Shown: in pieces, positions 10,097 through 18,893 of the stretch
Layout: each line of letters begins with the position of its first letter
How positions within the stretch are numbered: position 1 is the stretch's first letter
DNA from: Meiothermus sp. QL-1
Lineage (GTDB): Bacteria; Deinococcota; Deinococci; Deinococcales; Thermaceae
Direction: 5' to 3'
DNA length: 64,000 nucleotides
NCBI RefSeq assembly: GCF_003351145.1
Contig: NZ_QQSV01000001.1
Coordinates: 124,001-188,000, forward strand
Notes under the pieces: model-generated
The model's database searches: none
Told to the model about the DNA's origin: nothing
The model's input: only the letters and a program-made list of their open reading frames with translations
Position numbers and translations under genes: made by a program

Positions 10097-10687
10097 GTAC
10101 TTGGCCAGGATGTCGGCCTCGAGGTTGACCAGGCGCCCGGGCTGCCAGTTACCCAGGGTGGTCACCGCCAGGGTGTGGGGGATGAGCCAGAGGCTGAAGT
10201 GGGTGGAGGGCAGCTCGGGGCGGCTTCCGGCCGGGCCCCCCACGTCCACCACCGTAAGGCTCACCCCATCCACCGCCACGCTGCCCTTGGGCACCAGGTA
10301 GCGGGCTAGATGAGGCGGGGCCTCCAGCCAGACCACGTAGCGCCCGTCCTCGGGCTCTACCCGGAGCACCCGCCCCACCCCGTCCACGTGGCCGGTCACC
10401 AGGTGCCCGCCCAGCCGGCCGTTGGCCGCCAGGGCGCGCTCCAGGTTTACCCAGGCCCCCTCCTGCCAGTAGGGGGCGGTTTTAGCCAGGGTCTCCTGCG
10501 AGAGCTGGACCGTGAAGCCCACCCTGTCAAAGGCCACCACGGTCAGGCAGACCCCGCTCACCGCGATGCTCTCGCCTACCCCCAGGTCGTCCCACATTTG
10601 CTGGGGGGCGATGTAGAGTTCTCGGTTTCCGCTCTGGGTTCTGGCCTGGCGTATCTGCCCGGTCTGCTCCACAATGCCCGTAAACAC
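10040..10687 (-). CDS. ribE: Riboflavin synthase alpha chain
   Basis: Catalyses dismutation of two 6,7-dimethyl-8-ribityllumazine molecules into riboflavin. 215 residues built from two lumazine-binding repeats: MFTGIVEQTGQI with GVCLTVV in the first, and GHLVTGHVDGVG with DGVSLTVVDV in the second. It stands alone here without other rib genes. The GTG start has TAAGCT six bases upstream, so the transcript should be leaderless. The 3' end runs 57 bases into the convergent Nudix gene. Confidence 0.93.
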   Translation of the reverse strand: MFTGIVEQTGQIRQARTQSGNRELYIAPQQMWDDLGVGESIAVSGVCLTVVAFDRVGFTVQLSQETLAKTAPYWQEGAWVNLERALAANGRLGGHLVTGHVDGVGRVLRVEPEDGRYVVWLEAPPHLARYLVPKGSVAVDGVSLTVVDVGGPAGSRPELPSTHFSLWLIPHTLAVTTLGNWQPGRLVNLEADILAKYLERLVRLEPVEQKAGPTL

Positions 10688-10693
10688 GCCCCC

Positions 10694-10699
10694 AGCTTA
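10694..10699 (-). promoter_or_regulatory. -10 box of leaderless ribE
   Basis: TAAGCT on the minus strand, six bases before the GTG at 10687. Confidence 0.5.
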
Positions 10700-10754
10700 G
10701 CAGCCACCGCTGTGTTTTGGTTGGACGGGGGCACAGTGCTAGACGCCCGGGCGG

Positions 10755-10783
10755 TTGCGTTATAAACTTTGACTCGGTATAAA
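10755..10783 (+). promoter_or_regulatory. Promoter of the fadN-fadA genes
   Basis: TTGCGT (10755-10760) and TATAAA (10778-10783) separated by 17 bases, followed by AAAGGAGG (10790-10797) and ATG at 10802. This gene therefore has a conventional leader, unlike most neighbours. Confidence 0.65.
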
Positions 10784-10801
10784 AATGCCAAAGGAGGCCC
10801 A

Positions 10802-13093
10802 ATGCGAATCAAGAAGGTAGGTGTCGTGGGTTCGGGGACCATGGGCGGAGCCATCGCGGCGCTGTGCGCTTCAGCGGGCGTGCCGGTGGTGCTGCTGGAC
10901 CTGCCGGGTAAAGAGGACCGGCTCGAGCTGGTCAAAAAAGGCCTGGACCGCCAGCTCAAGAGTAAGCCTGCCAGCTTCATGGACAAAAGCCGGGCAGCCC
11001 TGATCGAGCTGGGTACCACCGAAGAGCTGGAGAAGCTCAAGGACTGCGACTGGATTGTGGAGGTGATCATCGAGAAGCCCGAGCCCAAGCAGGCGCTGTT
11101 TGCCCGGATTGAGGCCCTGGGCACCCAGGCCATCGTCAGCTCCAACACCTCGGGCATCCCCATGAAAACCCTGCTGGAGGGGCGCGGTGAGGCCTTTCGC
11201 AGGCGCTTCTTGGGCACCCACTTCTTCGCCCCGGTGCGCTACCTGCACCTTTTAGAGCTCATCCCCACCCCCGAGACCGACCCCCAGGTGCTGGCGGCCA
11301 TGCGCGCTTTCGGCGAGCGCATCCTGGGCAAGGGGACGGTCATCTGCAAGGATGCCCCTGGCTTCATTGCCAACCGGCTGGGGGTCTACGGGATGAGCCA
11401 GGCCATGCGGCTCATGATGGAGGAAGGGCTCACCATCGACGAGGTGGACGCCCTGACCGGGCCCTTGGTGGGAAGGCCCAAGTCGGCCACCTTCCGCACC
11501 GGCGATATCTCCGGCCTGGACGTTTTGAAGCTGGTCTCCAGCGAGCTTGCCGAGACCACCGGGGAGGACTTCGCCCTGCCTGCCTGGGTAGAGGACCTGA
11601 TTGCCCGGGGGCATCTGGGCGAGAAGACCGGGGCAGGCTTTTACAAGAAGGTGGGGAAGGACATTTACACCTACGACTACACCACCGGTGAGTACAGGCC
11701 GCAGCAGAAGCTCAGGCTGGATGAAATTGCGGCCATCAAGGACCTGCCTTTGGCCGAGCGCTTGCGGCGGGTGGGCGAGCTGCCCGGCAAGTACGGGGCT
11801 TTTGCCAGGAAGCTCTTCCTCACCACCGCCCACTACGCCCTCTCCAAAGCCCAGGAGATTGCCTACGACATCGTCTCGATTGACCGGGCGCTGGAGTGGG
11901 GGTTTGCCTGGGAGCAGGGGCCTTTCAAAAACATGGACGCGGTGGGCCTGGACTATTTGCGCCAGGGCTTCGCCGAGCTGGGCCTGGAGGAGCCCGAGCT
12001 GCTCAAGAAGGCCCAGGGCAGCTTCTACAAGGATGGGCAGTACCTGGGCTTCGATGGGCAGTACCACCCCATCCCGGCGGAGGAGGGGGTCATCCGCCTG
12101 GCCCCGCTGAAGAGCGCGGGCAAGACCCTCCTGGAGGGCAAGGAGTACGCGCTTTTGGACCTCGGGGATGGGGTGGCCCTCTTTGAGAACCGGGCCAAAA
12201 TGGGCACCTGGGGCGAGGGCTCCATCTCGGGCTTGCACAAGGCGCTGGACTGGGTGGAGAGCAACGGCTACGCGGGCCTGGTGATTGGGCACGAAGACCC
12301 CCGCACCTTCTCGGCAGGGGCCAACCTGGCCCTGGTCTTGATGGCCGCCCAGGAGGGGGCCTGGGACGACCTCGAGCTCGCCACACGCCGCTTCCAGCAG
12401 ACCTCTATGCGCCTCTCCCGCGCACCCTTCCCCATAGTGGCCGCGCCCTTCGGCCTCACCCTGGGCGGGGGGGCCGAGTTCAGCATGCACGCCAGCGCCA
12501 TTCAGGCCCACGCCGAGCTCTACATGGGTTTGGTCGAGACGGGGGTGGGGCTTTTGCCGGCTGGAGGGGGTACCAAGGAGCTGCTTTTCCGCTTTACCCA
12601 GGAGCTATCGGCCTACGGCCCCGAGATCGACCTCTTCGAGGGGGTCCGGCGGGCTTTTCAGATGATCATGCTGGCCCAGACCTCCACCAGCGCCCTGGAG
12701 GCCCGCAACATGGGCTTTTTGCGCCAGGGGGACGGCATCAGCATGAACCGCGACCGCCTGATTGCCGATGCCAAGCGGCGGGTGCTCTTCATGGCCCCGG
12801 ACTACGTGCCGCCTCCTCCAAGGAGGATTCGGGCTTTGGGCAACCAGGCCCTGGGCAATTTGCGCTACGCCCTCTGGCAGTTCCACGAAGCCCGCCAGGC
12901 CAGCGAGCACGACGTGTACATCGGCAACCAGGTGGCCTATGTGCTCTGCGGGGGGGACGGCCCACCGCGCGAGGTGAGCGAGCAGGATATTCTCGATCTG
13001 GAGCGCGAGGGCTTCTTGAAGCTTTTGGGGACCCGGAAGACCCAGGAGCGCATCGCCCACACCCTCAAGACCGGGAAGCCCCTGCGGAACTAG
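10802..13093 (+). CDS. fadN: 3-hydroxyacyl-CoA dehydrogenase/enoyl-CoA hydratase fusion
   Basis: Bifunctional beta-oxidation enzyme of about 763 residues. The dehydrogenase comes first: Rossmann motif GVVGSGTMGGAIAALCA, then SSNTSGIPM, GTHFFAPV and the ANRLG helical domain. The hydratase domain follows from about residue 440: RTFSAGANL, GLTLGGGAEFSMHA and ETGVGLLPAGGG with the catalytic Glu pair. This order is that of Bacillus FadN, the reverse of E. coli FadB. The ATG at 10802 with AAAGGAGG is preferred to an in-frame ATG-less extension from 10769. It is followed by a thiolase gene, so the two give the last three steps of fatty acid beta-oxidation. Confidence 0.88.
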   Translation: MRIKKVGVVGSGTMGGAIAALCASAGVPVVLLDLPGKEDRLELVKKGLDRQLKSKPASFMDKSRAALIELGTTEELEKLKDCDWIVEVIIEKPEPKQALFARIEALGTQAIVSSNTSGIPMKTLLEGRGEAFRRRFLGTHFFAPVRYLHLLELIPTPETDPQVLAAMRAFGERILGKGTVICKDAPGFIANRLGVYGMSQAMRLMMEEGLTIDEVDALTGPLVGRPKSATFRTGDISGLDVLKLVSSELAETTGEDFALPAWVEDLIARGHLGEKTGAGFYKKVGKDIYTYDYTTGEYRPQQKLRLDEIAAIKDLPLAERLRRVGELPGKYGAFARKLFLTTAHYALSKAQEIAYDIVSIDRALEWGFAWEQGPFKNMDAVGLDYLRQGFAELGLEEPELLKKAQGSFYKDGQYLGFDGQYHPIPAEEGVIRLAPLKSAGKTLLEGKEYALLDLGDGVALFENRAKMGTWGEGSISGLHKALDWVESNGYAGLVIGHEDPRTFSAGANLALVLMAAQEGAWDDLELATRRFQQTSMRLSRAPFPIVAAPFGLTLGGGAEFSMHASAIQAHAELYMGLVETGVGLLPAGGGTKELLFRFTQELSAYGPEIDLFEGVRRAFQMIMLAQTSTSALEARNMGFLRQGDGISMNRDRLIADAKRRVLFMAPDYVPPPPRRIRALGNQALGNLRYALWQFHEARQASEHDVYIGNQVAYVLCGGDGPPREVSEQDILDLEREGFLKLLGTRKTQERIAHTLKTGKPLRN

Positions 13094-13162
13094 CCATGGC
13101 CCTGCCCTTGGAGGGGCCATCTTCGGGACTGGGCACAAAAGGTGCATAGAGTGGCGTTTCGT

Positions 13163-13212
13163 AGAAAGGAGGTGAGGGGTTCGGGGCCATCCCGCCCCAG
13201 ACCCCGATTCGG
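13163..13212 (+). promoter_or_regulatory. Extended Shine-Dalgarno and intervening hairpin before thiolase
   Basis: AGAAAGGAGGTGA (13163-13175) matches the 16S rRNA 3' end over 13 bases but lies 37 bases before the ATG. Between them GGGG (13176-13179) pairs with CCCC (13202-13205), and GGGGC (13183-13187) with GCCCC (13194-13198). Folding this hairpin leaves roughly eight unpaired bases between Shine-Dalgarno and ATG. Confidence 0.6.
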
Positions 13213-14385
13213 ATGAAAGAGGCGGTAATTGTCAGTGCAGTTCGCAGCGCGGTTGCGCGCGGCAAGAGCGATGGTTCGCTGGCCACGGTGCACCCCGTGG
13301 ACCTCTCGGCGGCGGTGATGAAGGCCGCGGTGGAGCGGGCGGGGGTGGACCCGGCCCTCATCGAGGACATCCAGTGGGGTTGTGCCATGCCCGAGGCCAG
13401 CCAGGGGCTCAATATAGCCCGGCTGGCCATGCTCCGGGCGGGCTTCCCGGTGGAGGTGACCGCGGCCACCATCAACCGCTTCTGCTCGTCGGGGCTGCAG
13501 AGCGTGGCCTATGCCGCCCAGGCCATCATGTCGGGCATGAACGAGGTGGTGCTGGCCGGAGGGGTGGAGATGATGAGCCGGGTGCCCATGTCCGGCTACC
13601 ACACCGAGCTGCACCCCGAGCTGACCGAGGCCTACATCGGCATGGGCTTCACCGCCGAGCGGGTGGCCGAGCGCTGGGGGGTAAGCCGCGAGGACCAGGA
13701 CGCCTGGGCCTTCCGCAGCCACCAAAAAGCCCTGGAGGCCATCGCCCGGGGGGCTTTTGAGGGGCAGATTGTACCCATCCCGGTCAGGAAGGTGCACTGG
13801 AAGGGGAGCAAGAAGCAGGTGGAGGAGACCCTCTTTGCCAGGGACGAGCTGCCCCGGCCCGACACCTCGCTGGAGCGGCTGGCCCAGCTCAAACCGGCCT
13901 TCAAGGAGGGGGGCACGGTGACCGCGGGCAACGCCTCGCCCTACTCCGATGGGGCCGCGGCCCTCCTTTTGATGAGCGCGGAGAAGGCCAGGGAGCTGGG
14001 CTTGAGGCCGCTGGCCCGCTTCATCTCCTTCGCCACCGGGGGGGTGGAGCCCGATGTCATGGGGGTGGGCCCGATCAAGGCGGTGCCCAAGGCCCTGGCC
14101 AAGGCCGGGGTCAGGCTGGAGGACTTGAAGCTCATCGAGTTCAACGAGGCCTTCGCCGCCCAGGTGCTGGCGGTGATGCGCGAGCTGGGGATGAACCCCG
14201 AGGTGGTCAACGTGAACGGGGGGGCCATCGCCCTGGGCCACCCCCTGGGGGCCACCGGGGCCAAGCTCACCACCCAGTTGGTGCACGAGCTGGGCCGGCG
14301 CGGGGGTGGGCTGGGCATGGTGACCATGTGCATCGGCGGGGGGATGGGCGCAGCGGGCATCTTCGAGGTCTACCCCCAGGCCTGA
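13213..14385 (+). CDS. fadA: Acetyl-CoA C-acyltransferase (thiolase)
   Basis: Thiolytic cleavage of 3-ketoacyl-CoA, the last beta-oxidation step. 390 residues with the acyl-enzyme Cys in NRFCSSGLQ (near residue 92), [19 protein letters not shown] with the active His, and the C-terminal [10 protein letters not shown] with the second Cys. No in-frame start exists between 13171 and 13213, so the ATG is secure although its Shine-Dalgarno lies far upstream behind a hairpin. It follows fadN by 119 bases, which include a weak ATGGCCC/GGGCCAT hairpin. Confidence 0.92.
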   Translation: MKEAVIVSAVRSAVARGKSDGSLATVHPVDLSAAVMKAAVERAGVDPALIEDIQWGCAMPEASQGLNIARLAMLRAGFPVEVTAATINRFCSSGLQSVAYAAQAIMSGMNEVVLAGGVEMMSRVPMSGYHTELHPELTEAYIGMGFTAERVAERWGVSREDQDAWAFRSHQKALEAIARGAFEGQIVPIPVRKVHWKGSKKQVEETLFARDELPRPDTSLERLAQLKPAFKEGGTVTAGNASPYSDGAAALLLMSAEKARELGLRPLARFISFATGGVEPDVMGVGPIKAVPKALAKAGVRLEDLKLIEFNEAFAAQVLAVMRELGMNPEVVNVNGGAIALGHPLGATGAKLTTQLVHELGRRGGGLGMVTMCIGGGMGAAGIFEVYPQA

Positions 14386-14429
14386 GGGGCTTTGTAGCCT
14401 CCAACCTCGCCCGGCTTGGCCCTACTGGC

Positions 14430-14435
14430 TAGGCT
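14430..14435 (+). promoter_or_regulatory. -10 box of leaderless lipoprotein gene
   Basis: TAGGCT followed by six bases and the ATG at 14442. Confidence 0.45.
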
Positions 14436-14441
14436 AAAACT

Positions 14442-15002
14442 ATGCGTAAAGCGCTCGGGGTTCTGCTGGCGCTGGCGGCCTGCGCCCCCACACCCTTGGG
14501 CAGCGCGCCCTACTACCCCTATGACCTGGACGACTTCCCCGTCTTCGCCAGCCCGGCAGGGGTCCCCCTGTACGGAAAGCGGCGCTACGAGGAGCGGCAC
14601 TGGACGGCGGTCGGGCGGCAAGGGGTGGGGGGGGTTAGCTTTTACCTCTCCCTCGAGCTGGGCAGCTTCCCCAGGCCTCCCTTTCCCGACCCAATAGGAA
14701 GTTGCCGCCTGGCCCAGCAGGACGAGCGGCCTGCTTCTGAGGTGCGGCTGGTGCTGCTCCAGGCCCCGCCGGGCTTTGGGGTGAGCCTGGAGCGGGCCGC
14801 CTATCGCCTGCAGTGCGGCCGGTTTGAGCGGGATGCCTGGGGGCGGGAGAGGCTGCGCTACCGCACCTGGCTCGAGGTGCTCTACCGCTTCGAGATTCCC
14901 CAGGCAGACCCGGGGGTCTACACCCTGCGCTGGCAGCTATGGCAGGGCCAGGCGCTTTTGGTGGAGGAGGACCGCCGTTTTACCCTCACTGCGGGGCGCT
15001 AA
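14442..15002 (+). CDS. Putative lipoprotein of unknown function
   Basis: 186 residues. A short basic start (MRK), a hydrophobic run and the lipobox LAAC put the acylated Cys at residue 14, so the mature protein should be membrane anchored. The rest is rich in Tyr, Arg and Pro with a likely beta-sandwich C-terminus (GVYTLRWQLWQGQALLVEED). I recognise no family. The 3' end overlaps the convergent HxlR regulator by 17 bases. Confidence 0.65.
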   Translation: MRKALGVLLALAACAPTPLGSAPYYPYDLDDFPVFASPAGVPLYGKRRYEERHWTAVGRQGVGGVSFYLSLELGSFPRPPFPDPIGSCRLAQQDERPASEVRLVLLQAPPGFGVSLERAAYRLQCGRFERDAWGRERLRYRTWLEVLYRFEIPQADPGVYTLRWQLWQGQALLVEEDRRFTLTAGR

Positions 15003-15297
15003 CCTGGGCTGCCCAGGCCGCCAGGGCCTCCAGCGCAGGCTGCAGGCTCTGGCCCCTGGGGGTGAGGGCGTAGTCCACCCGTGGGGGAACCTCGGGGTAC
15101 TCGGTGCGGCGGATGAGCCCCAGCTCCTCGAGCTCCTTGAGCCTAAGCGAGAGGCTGCGGGGGGGCAGGGCGGTGGCCTGCTGCAGGGCCCCGAAACGCA
15201 AAGGTCCGTTCTGGAGGGCGCGCAGAATTGCGTACACCCCGCGCTGTCCTAAGAGTTCCAGCAGGGCCTCCAGGGTGGGCCCTTTGGTTTTGGCCAT
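14986..15297 (-). CDS. HxlR-family winged-helix regulator
   Basis: 103 residues: LLGQRGVYAILRALQNGPLRFGAL (recognition-helix region) followed by LPPRSLSLRLKELEELGLI and a wing ending RVDYALTPRG, the pattern of HxlR/MarR-like repressors. The usual family Cys near the N-terminus is absent, so redox sensing by that route is unlikely. TATAAT lies nine bases before the ATG. Upstream half-sites TACAA/TTGTA may be its own operator. The target genes are not evident. Confidence 0.8.
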   Translation of the reverse strand: MAKTKGPTLEALLELLGQRGVYAILRALQNGPLRFGALQQATALPPRSLSLRLKELEELGLIRRTEYPEVPPRVDYALTPRGQSLQPALEALAAWAAQVSAPQ

Positions 15298-15301
15298 AGA
15301 T

Positions 15302-15349
15302 TACAAATTATACCCTTTTGTCCAGATTGTAGTGGCCCCGGGGCTACAA
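15302..15349. promoter_or_regulatory. Repeated TACAA/TTGTA half-sites before the HxlR gene
   Basis: TACAA near 15302, TTGTA near 15328 and TACAA near 15345 surround the TATAAT box of the HxlR gene. An operator role is inferred from position only. Confidence 0.3.
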
Positions 15350-15351
15350 AG

Positions 15352-16062
15352 TTACTTGGGGAATCGTCCCTGCCGCACCACCTCGGCCAGCACCTCGGGC
15401 AGCTCCCAGGCAGCCAGGTCGAAGGCCACCTGGCCGTAGTCGTAGGGCAGCTTGAGAAAGCGGTGAAGCACCTCGCCGCGGATGTCGTCTTCCAGAATAA
15501 GCACGTCGGCCCCGGGCTCGCCGCCCAGGCTGAGGCCCACCGAGCCCGGGTCGAAGACCACCCCCTTGTGGACCACCCGGCGGAAGGGGATGTGCTTGCC
15601 GGCCACCACCGCGTAGCGCGAGCGGATGCGCTCGAGCATCCGCAGGATGTCCTGGGGGTGGGCCTCGTTCAGGTCGAGCTTTTGCTCGGGGTCCTCAGGG
15701 GAGCCGTGAAAAGCCATAAGCCGCCCCCCAGGGGTCTCGTAGCGGTGCCGGGGGCGCAGGTTGCGCAGGAACTGCATCTCGCGGGGGCCTAGCTGCTCCC
15801 GCGTCCAGGCGATGGTGGTCTCGGCAATGCCTTCCCGGGGTGGGGTGGGAAGGGCGTAGGCCACCCGCAGGTCGGCGGCCCCGGGTACGCAGGGAATGCC
15901 CTCGCGGTCGAGCTTGCGAATTACCTGCCTGGGATGGGGGCCATACCCCACCAGGTCCCCCACCGCCAGCACCTGGTCCACCCCCTCCTTGCGCAAGGCT
16001 TCCAGGGCTGCCTCCAAAGCCGGCAGGTTGGCGTGAATCTCAGCGATAATGCCCAAGCGCAT
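15352..16062 (-). CDS. Calcineurin-like metallophosphoesterase (YfcE type)
   Basis: About 236 residues. Metal-binding motifs: MRLGIIAEIHANLPALEA, with Glu in place of the usual first Asp (AEIH instead of SDIH), then VGDLVGYGPHP, FHGSPED and a late VFDPGSVG. It fits the small cytosolic phosphodiesterases of the YfcE/MJ0936 group; the substrate is unknown. The ATG at 16062 is preferred to one at 16083 because TATCAA lies six bases upstream. Confidence 0.78.
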   Translation of the reverse strand: MRLGIIAEIHANLPALEAALEALRKEGVDQVLAVGDLVGYGPHPRQVIRKLDREGIPCVPGAADLRVAYALPTPPREGIAETTIAWTREQLGPREMQFLRNLRPRHRYETPGGRLMAFHGSPEDPEQKLDLNEAHPQDILRMLERIRSRYAVVAGKHIPFRRVVHKGVVFDPGSVGLSLGGEPGADVLILEDDIRGEVLHRFLKLPYDYGQVAFDLAAWELPEVLAEVVRQGRFPK

Positions 16063-16068
16063 GGCTGG

Positions 16069-16074
16069 TTGATA
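16069..16074 (-). promoter_or_regulatory. Possible -10 box of leaderless phosphoesterase gene
   Basis: TATCAA on the minus strand, six bases from the ATG at 16062. A weaker match than the others. Confidence 0.35.
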
Positions 16075-16134
16075 TTCTGCCATGAAAACTCTCTCCGGAT
16101 AGCTTCATCTGCCCCTCACCTTTGCGGTGGGGCG

Positions 16135-16140
16135 TATGCT
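16135..16140 (+). promoter_or_regulatory. -10 box of leaderless lnt
   Basis: TATGCT followed by six bases (AGGAGG) and the GTG at 16147. The AGGAGG could alternatively serve as Shine-Dalgarno for the ATG at 16159, 12 bases away. Confidence 0.45.
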
Positions 16141-16146
16141 AGGAGG

Positions 16147-17568
16147 GTGCGTCTCTGGATGCCCCTCGGCCTGGGAGTGGGGCTGGCCTTGTGCCTGCCG
16201 CCGAGCCCCCTGGGGTTTCTGGCCCCCCTGCCGCTGCTGCCCCTGCTGGCCCTGGGGGGGTTTCGCTTCGGTTTTTGGGCGGGGGTGGGCTTCTGGGGGG
16301 TGCACCTGGTCTGGTTGCCCCTGAGCTTTGTGGTGCTCTTCGAAACCCCCTGGGGTGCGGTGCCCTATGGGCCCTTGGTGCTGGCCAAGGCGGCTTTCTG
16401 GGGTCTGGTCTTCGGGCTTAGCCGCGGCCGTCCACTGGCCCGGGTCGGGCTTTGGGTGGTGCAGGAGTACCTGACCTCGCTGGGGCCGCTGGCCTTCCCC
16501 TGGGGCTTCCTGGGGTACGCCCTGGTGGAGGCGCCCGGGCGGATGCTGGCCCGCTGGGGTGGGGTTTACTTGCTTTCCCTGGGGGTGCTCATGGTGGCGT
16601 GGGGCTGGCTCCACTTTGGGCGGCGCTGGTGGGCCGACCGGGTGCTCTTCTCGGCTCCCAGCCTGGGCCTGGTGGGGCTCTTGCTGCTTTGGGCAGGGTT
16701 CTGGCTCTGGCCGCTGCCGCAGGCCGAGGGGAGGGTTGGAGCCTTGCTGGTGCAGGGCAACATCAACCCCTTGCGCAAGCTGGAGGGGTTTTCGGCGGAG
16801 AGCGTCTACCTCGAGCTCACCCGAGAGGGGCTGCGGGCCCACCCGGAGGCCCGGGTGGTGGTCTGGCCCGAGACCGCGGTGGCGCAGTTCCCGCCAGGGC
16901 TCTTTTCCCTGCTGGGGGACCGCGAGCTTCTGAGTGGGCTCGAGACCGGCTTTGCCAACCGCTTTGTTCGGGTGGCCGGGGGACAGATTACCCATTTTTA
17001 CGATAAGAACCGCCTGGTGCCCTTTGGGGAGAGCTTTCCTTGGTCTGATACCCTGCGCCCCCTCTACCGCTTCTTTTTCCGGGCCTTGGGCTTTGAGGGG
17101 GAGTTGGCCGGCCGAAGCCCCGGCCAAGGCTACACGCCTTTGGGGCGCTACGGGGCCTTCATCTGCTACGAGTCGGTCTTCCCTTCGGTGGCCCGGCAGC
17201 TCGTGCGGCAGGGGGCCGAGGTGCTGGTGCTGGGTTCCAACGACGCCTGGTACGGCCCGAGCTTTGGGGGGCTGCAGCACTTCCAGATGGGCCGCCTGAG
17301 GGCGGTGGAGACCGGGCGGTGGCTGCTCAGGGCCGGCAACGACGGGGTGACCGCTATCGTGGACCCTTTGGGCAGGGTGGTGGAGCGCATCCCCCAGCGG
17401 CAGCCCGGCTTCCTCGGCGGCTCCTTTGCCTACCTGGGAGGGGCGACGCCCTATGTGCGCCTTGGGGACTGGGCGGTGGGGCTGGCGGGGCTGCTGGGGG
17501 TCCTGGGGCTGCTGGCGCGCCGCCGTGCGGGTGGCGCGTATACTAAGGTGAAGTATGGCCGGTCATAG
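16147..17568 (+). CDS. lnt: Apolipoprotein N-acyltransferase
   Basis: Integral inner-membrane enzyme that adds the third acyl chain to lipoproteins. About 473 residues: six or so N-terminal membrane helices, then a periplasmic nitrilase-like domain with the Glu-Lys-Cys triad visible in VVWPETAV, DKNRLVPFGE and FICYESVFP, and a last hydrophobic helix (AVGLAGLLGVLGLLARRR). The open frame extends to 15934, but that part overlaps the phosphoesterase on the other strand, so I start at the GTG 16147. The 3' end overlaps yebC by 14 bases, implying coupling. Confidence 0.88.
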   Translation: MRLWMPLGLGVGLALCLPPSPLGFLAPLPLLPLLALGGFRFGFWAGVGFWGVHLVWLPLSFVVLFETPWGAVPYGPLVLAKAAFWGLVFGLSRGRPLARVGLWVVQEYLTSLGPLAFPWGFLGYALVEAPGRMLARWGGVYLLSLGVLMVAWGWLHFGRRWWADRVLFSAPSLGLVGLLLLWAGFWLWPLPQAEGRVGALLVQGNINPLRKLEGFSAESVYLELTREGLRAHPEARVVVWPETAVAQFPPGLFSLLGDRELLSGLETGFANRFVRVAGGQITHFYDKNRLVPFGESFPWSDTLRPLYRFFFRALGFEGELAGRSPGQGYTPLGRYGAFICYESVFPSVARQLVRQGAEVLVLGSNDAWYGPSFGGLQHFQMGRLRAVETGRWLLRAGNDGVTAIVDPLGRVVERIPQRQPGFLGGSFAYLGGATPYVRLGDWAVGLAGLLGVLGLLARRRAGGAYTKVKYGRS

Positions 17569-18292
17569 CAAGTGGGCTCAGATCAAGCGCAAAAAAGCTG
17601 CCAACGACCTCAAAAAGGGCAAGATTGTCAGCAAGTACCTGCGCCTCATCGCCGCAGCGGCCCGGGCGGGGGGGAGCACGGACCCTGCGGCCAACCCCAG
17701 CCTGCGCAACCTGATTGAGGCCGCGCGCGACGCCGATGTGCCCAACGAGAACATCGAGCGCCTTCTGAAGCGCCTGTCTGGGGGGGAGGAGGAGGGCACC
17801 CAGTACGAAGAGGTGGTCTACGAGGGCTACGCCCCTGGGGGGGTGGCCATCATCGTGCAGGCCCTATCGGACAACCGCAACCGCACCGCGGCCGAGGTGC
17901 GCCACATCTTCAACAAGCACGGCGGCAGCCTGGGGGCCACCGGCTCGGTCTCGTGGCAGTTCGAGCGCCGGGGCTACATCTTCCTCGCCTCCAACACCGA
18001 AGCAGCCCAGGAGGCGGCCATCGAGGCGGGGGCCATCGATCTGCAGGAGGGCGAGGAGGGCCTGGAGGTCTACACCGACCCCCAGGAGGTCTACGCGGTG
18101 GCCAGCGCGCTGAAGGCCCGGGGCTTCAAGCCCGAGAACACCGAGATCACCCTGGTGCCCCAGAACACCGTCAGCCTAAGCCAGGCCGAGGCCGAGAAGG
18201 TCTTGCGCATGGTGGAGGCTTTGGAAGAGCTGGACGACGTGCAGAACGTCTACACCAACCTGAGCCTGGACAACGTCTCGGTGGAGGTCTGA
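17555..18292 (+). CDS. yebC: YebC/PmpR-family translation or transcription factor
   Basis: 245 residues beginning MAGHSKWAQIKRKKAANDLKKG, the near-invariant YebC start, with the middle ALSDNRNRTAAEVRHIFNKHGG and an acidic C-terminal domain. Members have been described as transcription regulators and, more recently, as factors that help ribosomes through proline-rich stretches. The start lies inside the end of lnt. Confidence 0.93.
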   Translation: MAGHSKWAQIKRKKAANDLKKGKIVSKYLRLIAAAARAGGSTDPAANPSLRNLIEAARDADVPNENIERLLKRLSGGEEEGTQYEEVVYEGYAPGGVAIIVQALSDNRNRTAAEVRHIFNKHGGSLGATGSVSWQFERRGYIFLASNTEAAQEAAIEAGAIDLQEGEEGLEVYTDPQEVYAVASALKARGFKPENTEITLVPQNTVSLSQAEAEKVLRMVEALEELDDVQNVYTNLSLDNVSVEV

Positions 18293-18347
18293 ATAAGGGT
18301 GCAGGCTCACAGCAGCCGGTGCTGCTTCCCCCTAGAATAGCCGTAAA

Positions 18348-18893
18348 ATGCGAAAGTTCCTCGAGTACTTCAGGGAAGACGTGCGGGCGGTGCTGGAGCG
18401 CGACCCAGCGGCCCGGGGACCGCTGGACGCCATCCTTTTTAGTCCCGGGATGCATGCCCTTTGGATGCATCGGCTCAACCACTGGCTCTGGCGGGCGAAT
18501 TTCCGGCTGCTGGCCAGGGTTTTGGCCCACCTGACCCGGATGCTCACCGGGGTGGAGATTCACCCTGGGGCCCGCATCGGTCGGCGCGTGGTGATCGACC
18601 ACGGGATGGGGGTGGTGATCGGCGAGACCGCTGAGGTAGGCGACGATGTGATGATCTACCACGGGGTGACCTTAGGGGGTACCGGTTTTACCCGGGAGAA
18701 GCGCCATCCTACCATCGGCAACGGGGTTTTGCTGGGGGCTCATGCAGTGGTGCTCGGGCCCATTGAGGTGGGGGATGGGGCCCGGGTGGGGGCTGGAGCG
18801 GTGGTGACCAAGCCGGTGCCCCCGGGGGCCACGGTGGTGGGCAACCCAGCGCGGGTGCTCCTGCCCGAGGCGGAGCTTGAGCTCAGAGGATGA
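18348..18893 (+). CDS. cysE: Serine O-acetyltransferase
   Basis: Makes O-acetylserine for cysteine synthesis. 181 residues, the short EpsC-like form, with an N-terminal helical part ([20 protein letters not shown]) and a left-handed beta helix of hexapeptide repeats: [43 protein letters not shown] and the [20 protein letters not shown] end. TAGAAT nine bases before the ATG suggests a very short leader. It converges with queA (11-base overlap). Confidence 0.92.
   Translation: MRKFLEYFREDVRAVLERDPAARGPLDAILFSPGMHALWMHRLNHWLWRANFRLLARVLAHLTRMLTGVEIHPGARIGRRVVIDHGMGVVIGETAEVGDDVMIYHGVTLGGTGFTREKRHPTIGNGVLLGAHAVVLGPIEVGDGARVGAGAVVTKPVPPGATVVGNPARVLLPEAELELRG

Noticed and set aside
15934-16146. 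Upstream extension of lnt
   Set aside because: It overlaps the phosphoesterase on the other strand and lies before a -10 box with GTG six bases downstream; the protein starts naturally at 16147.
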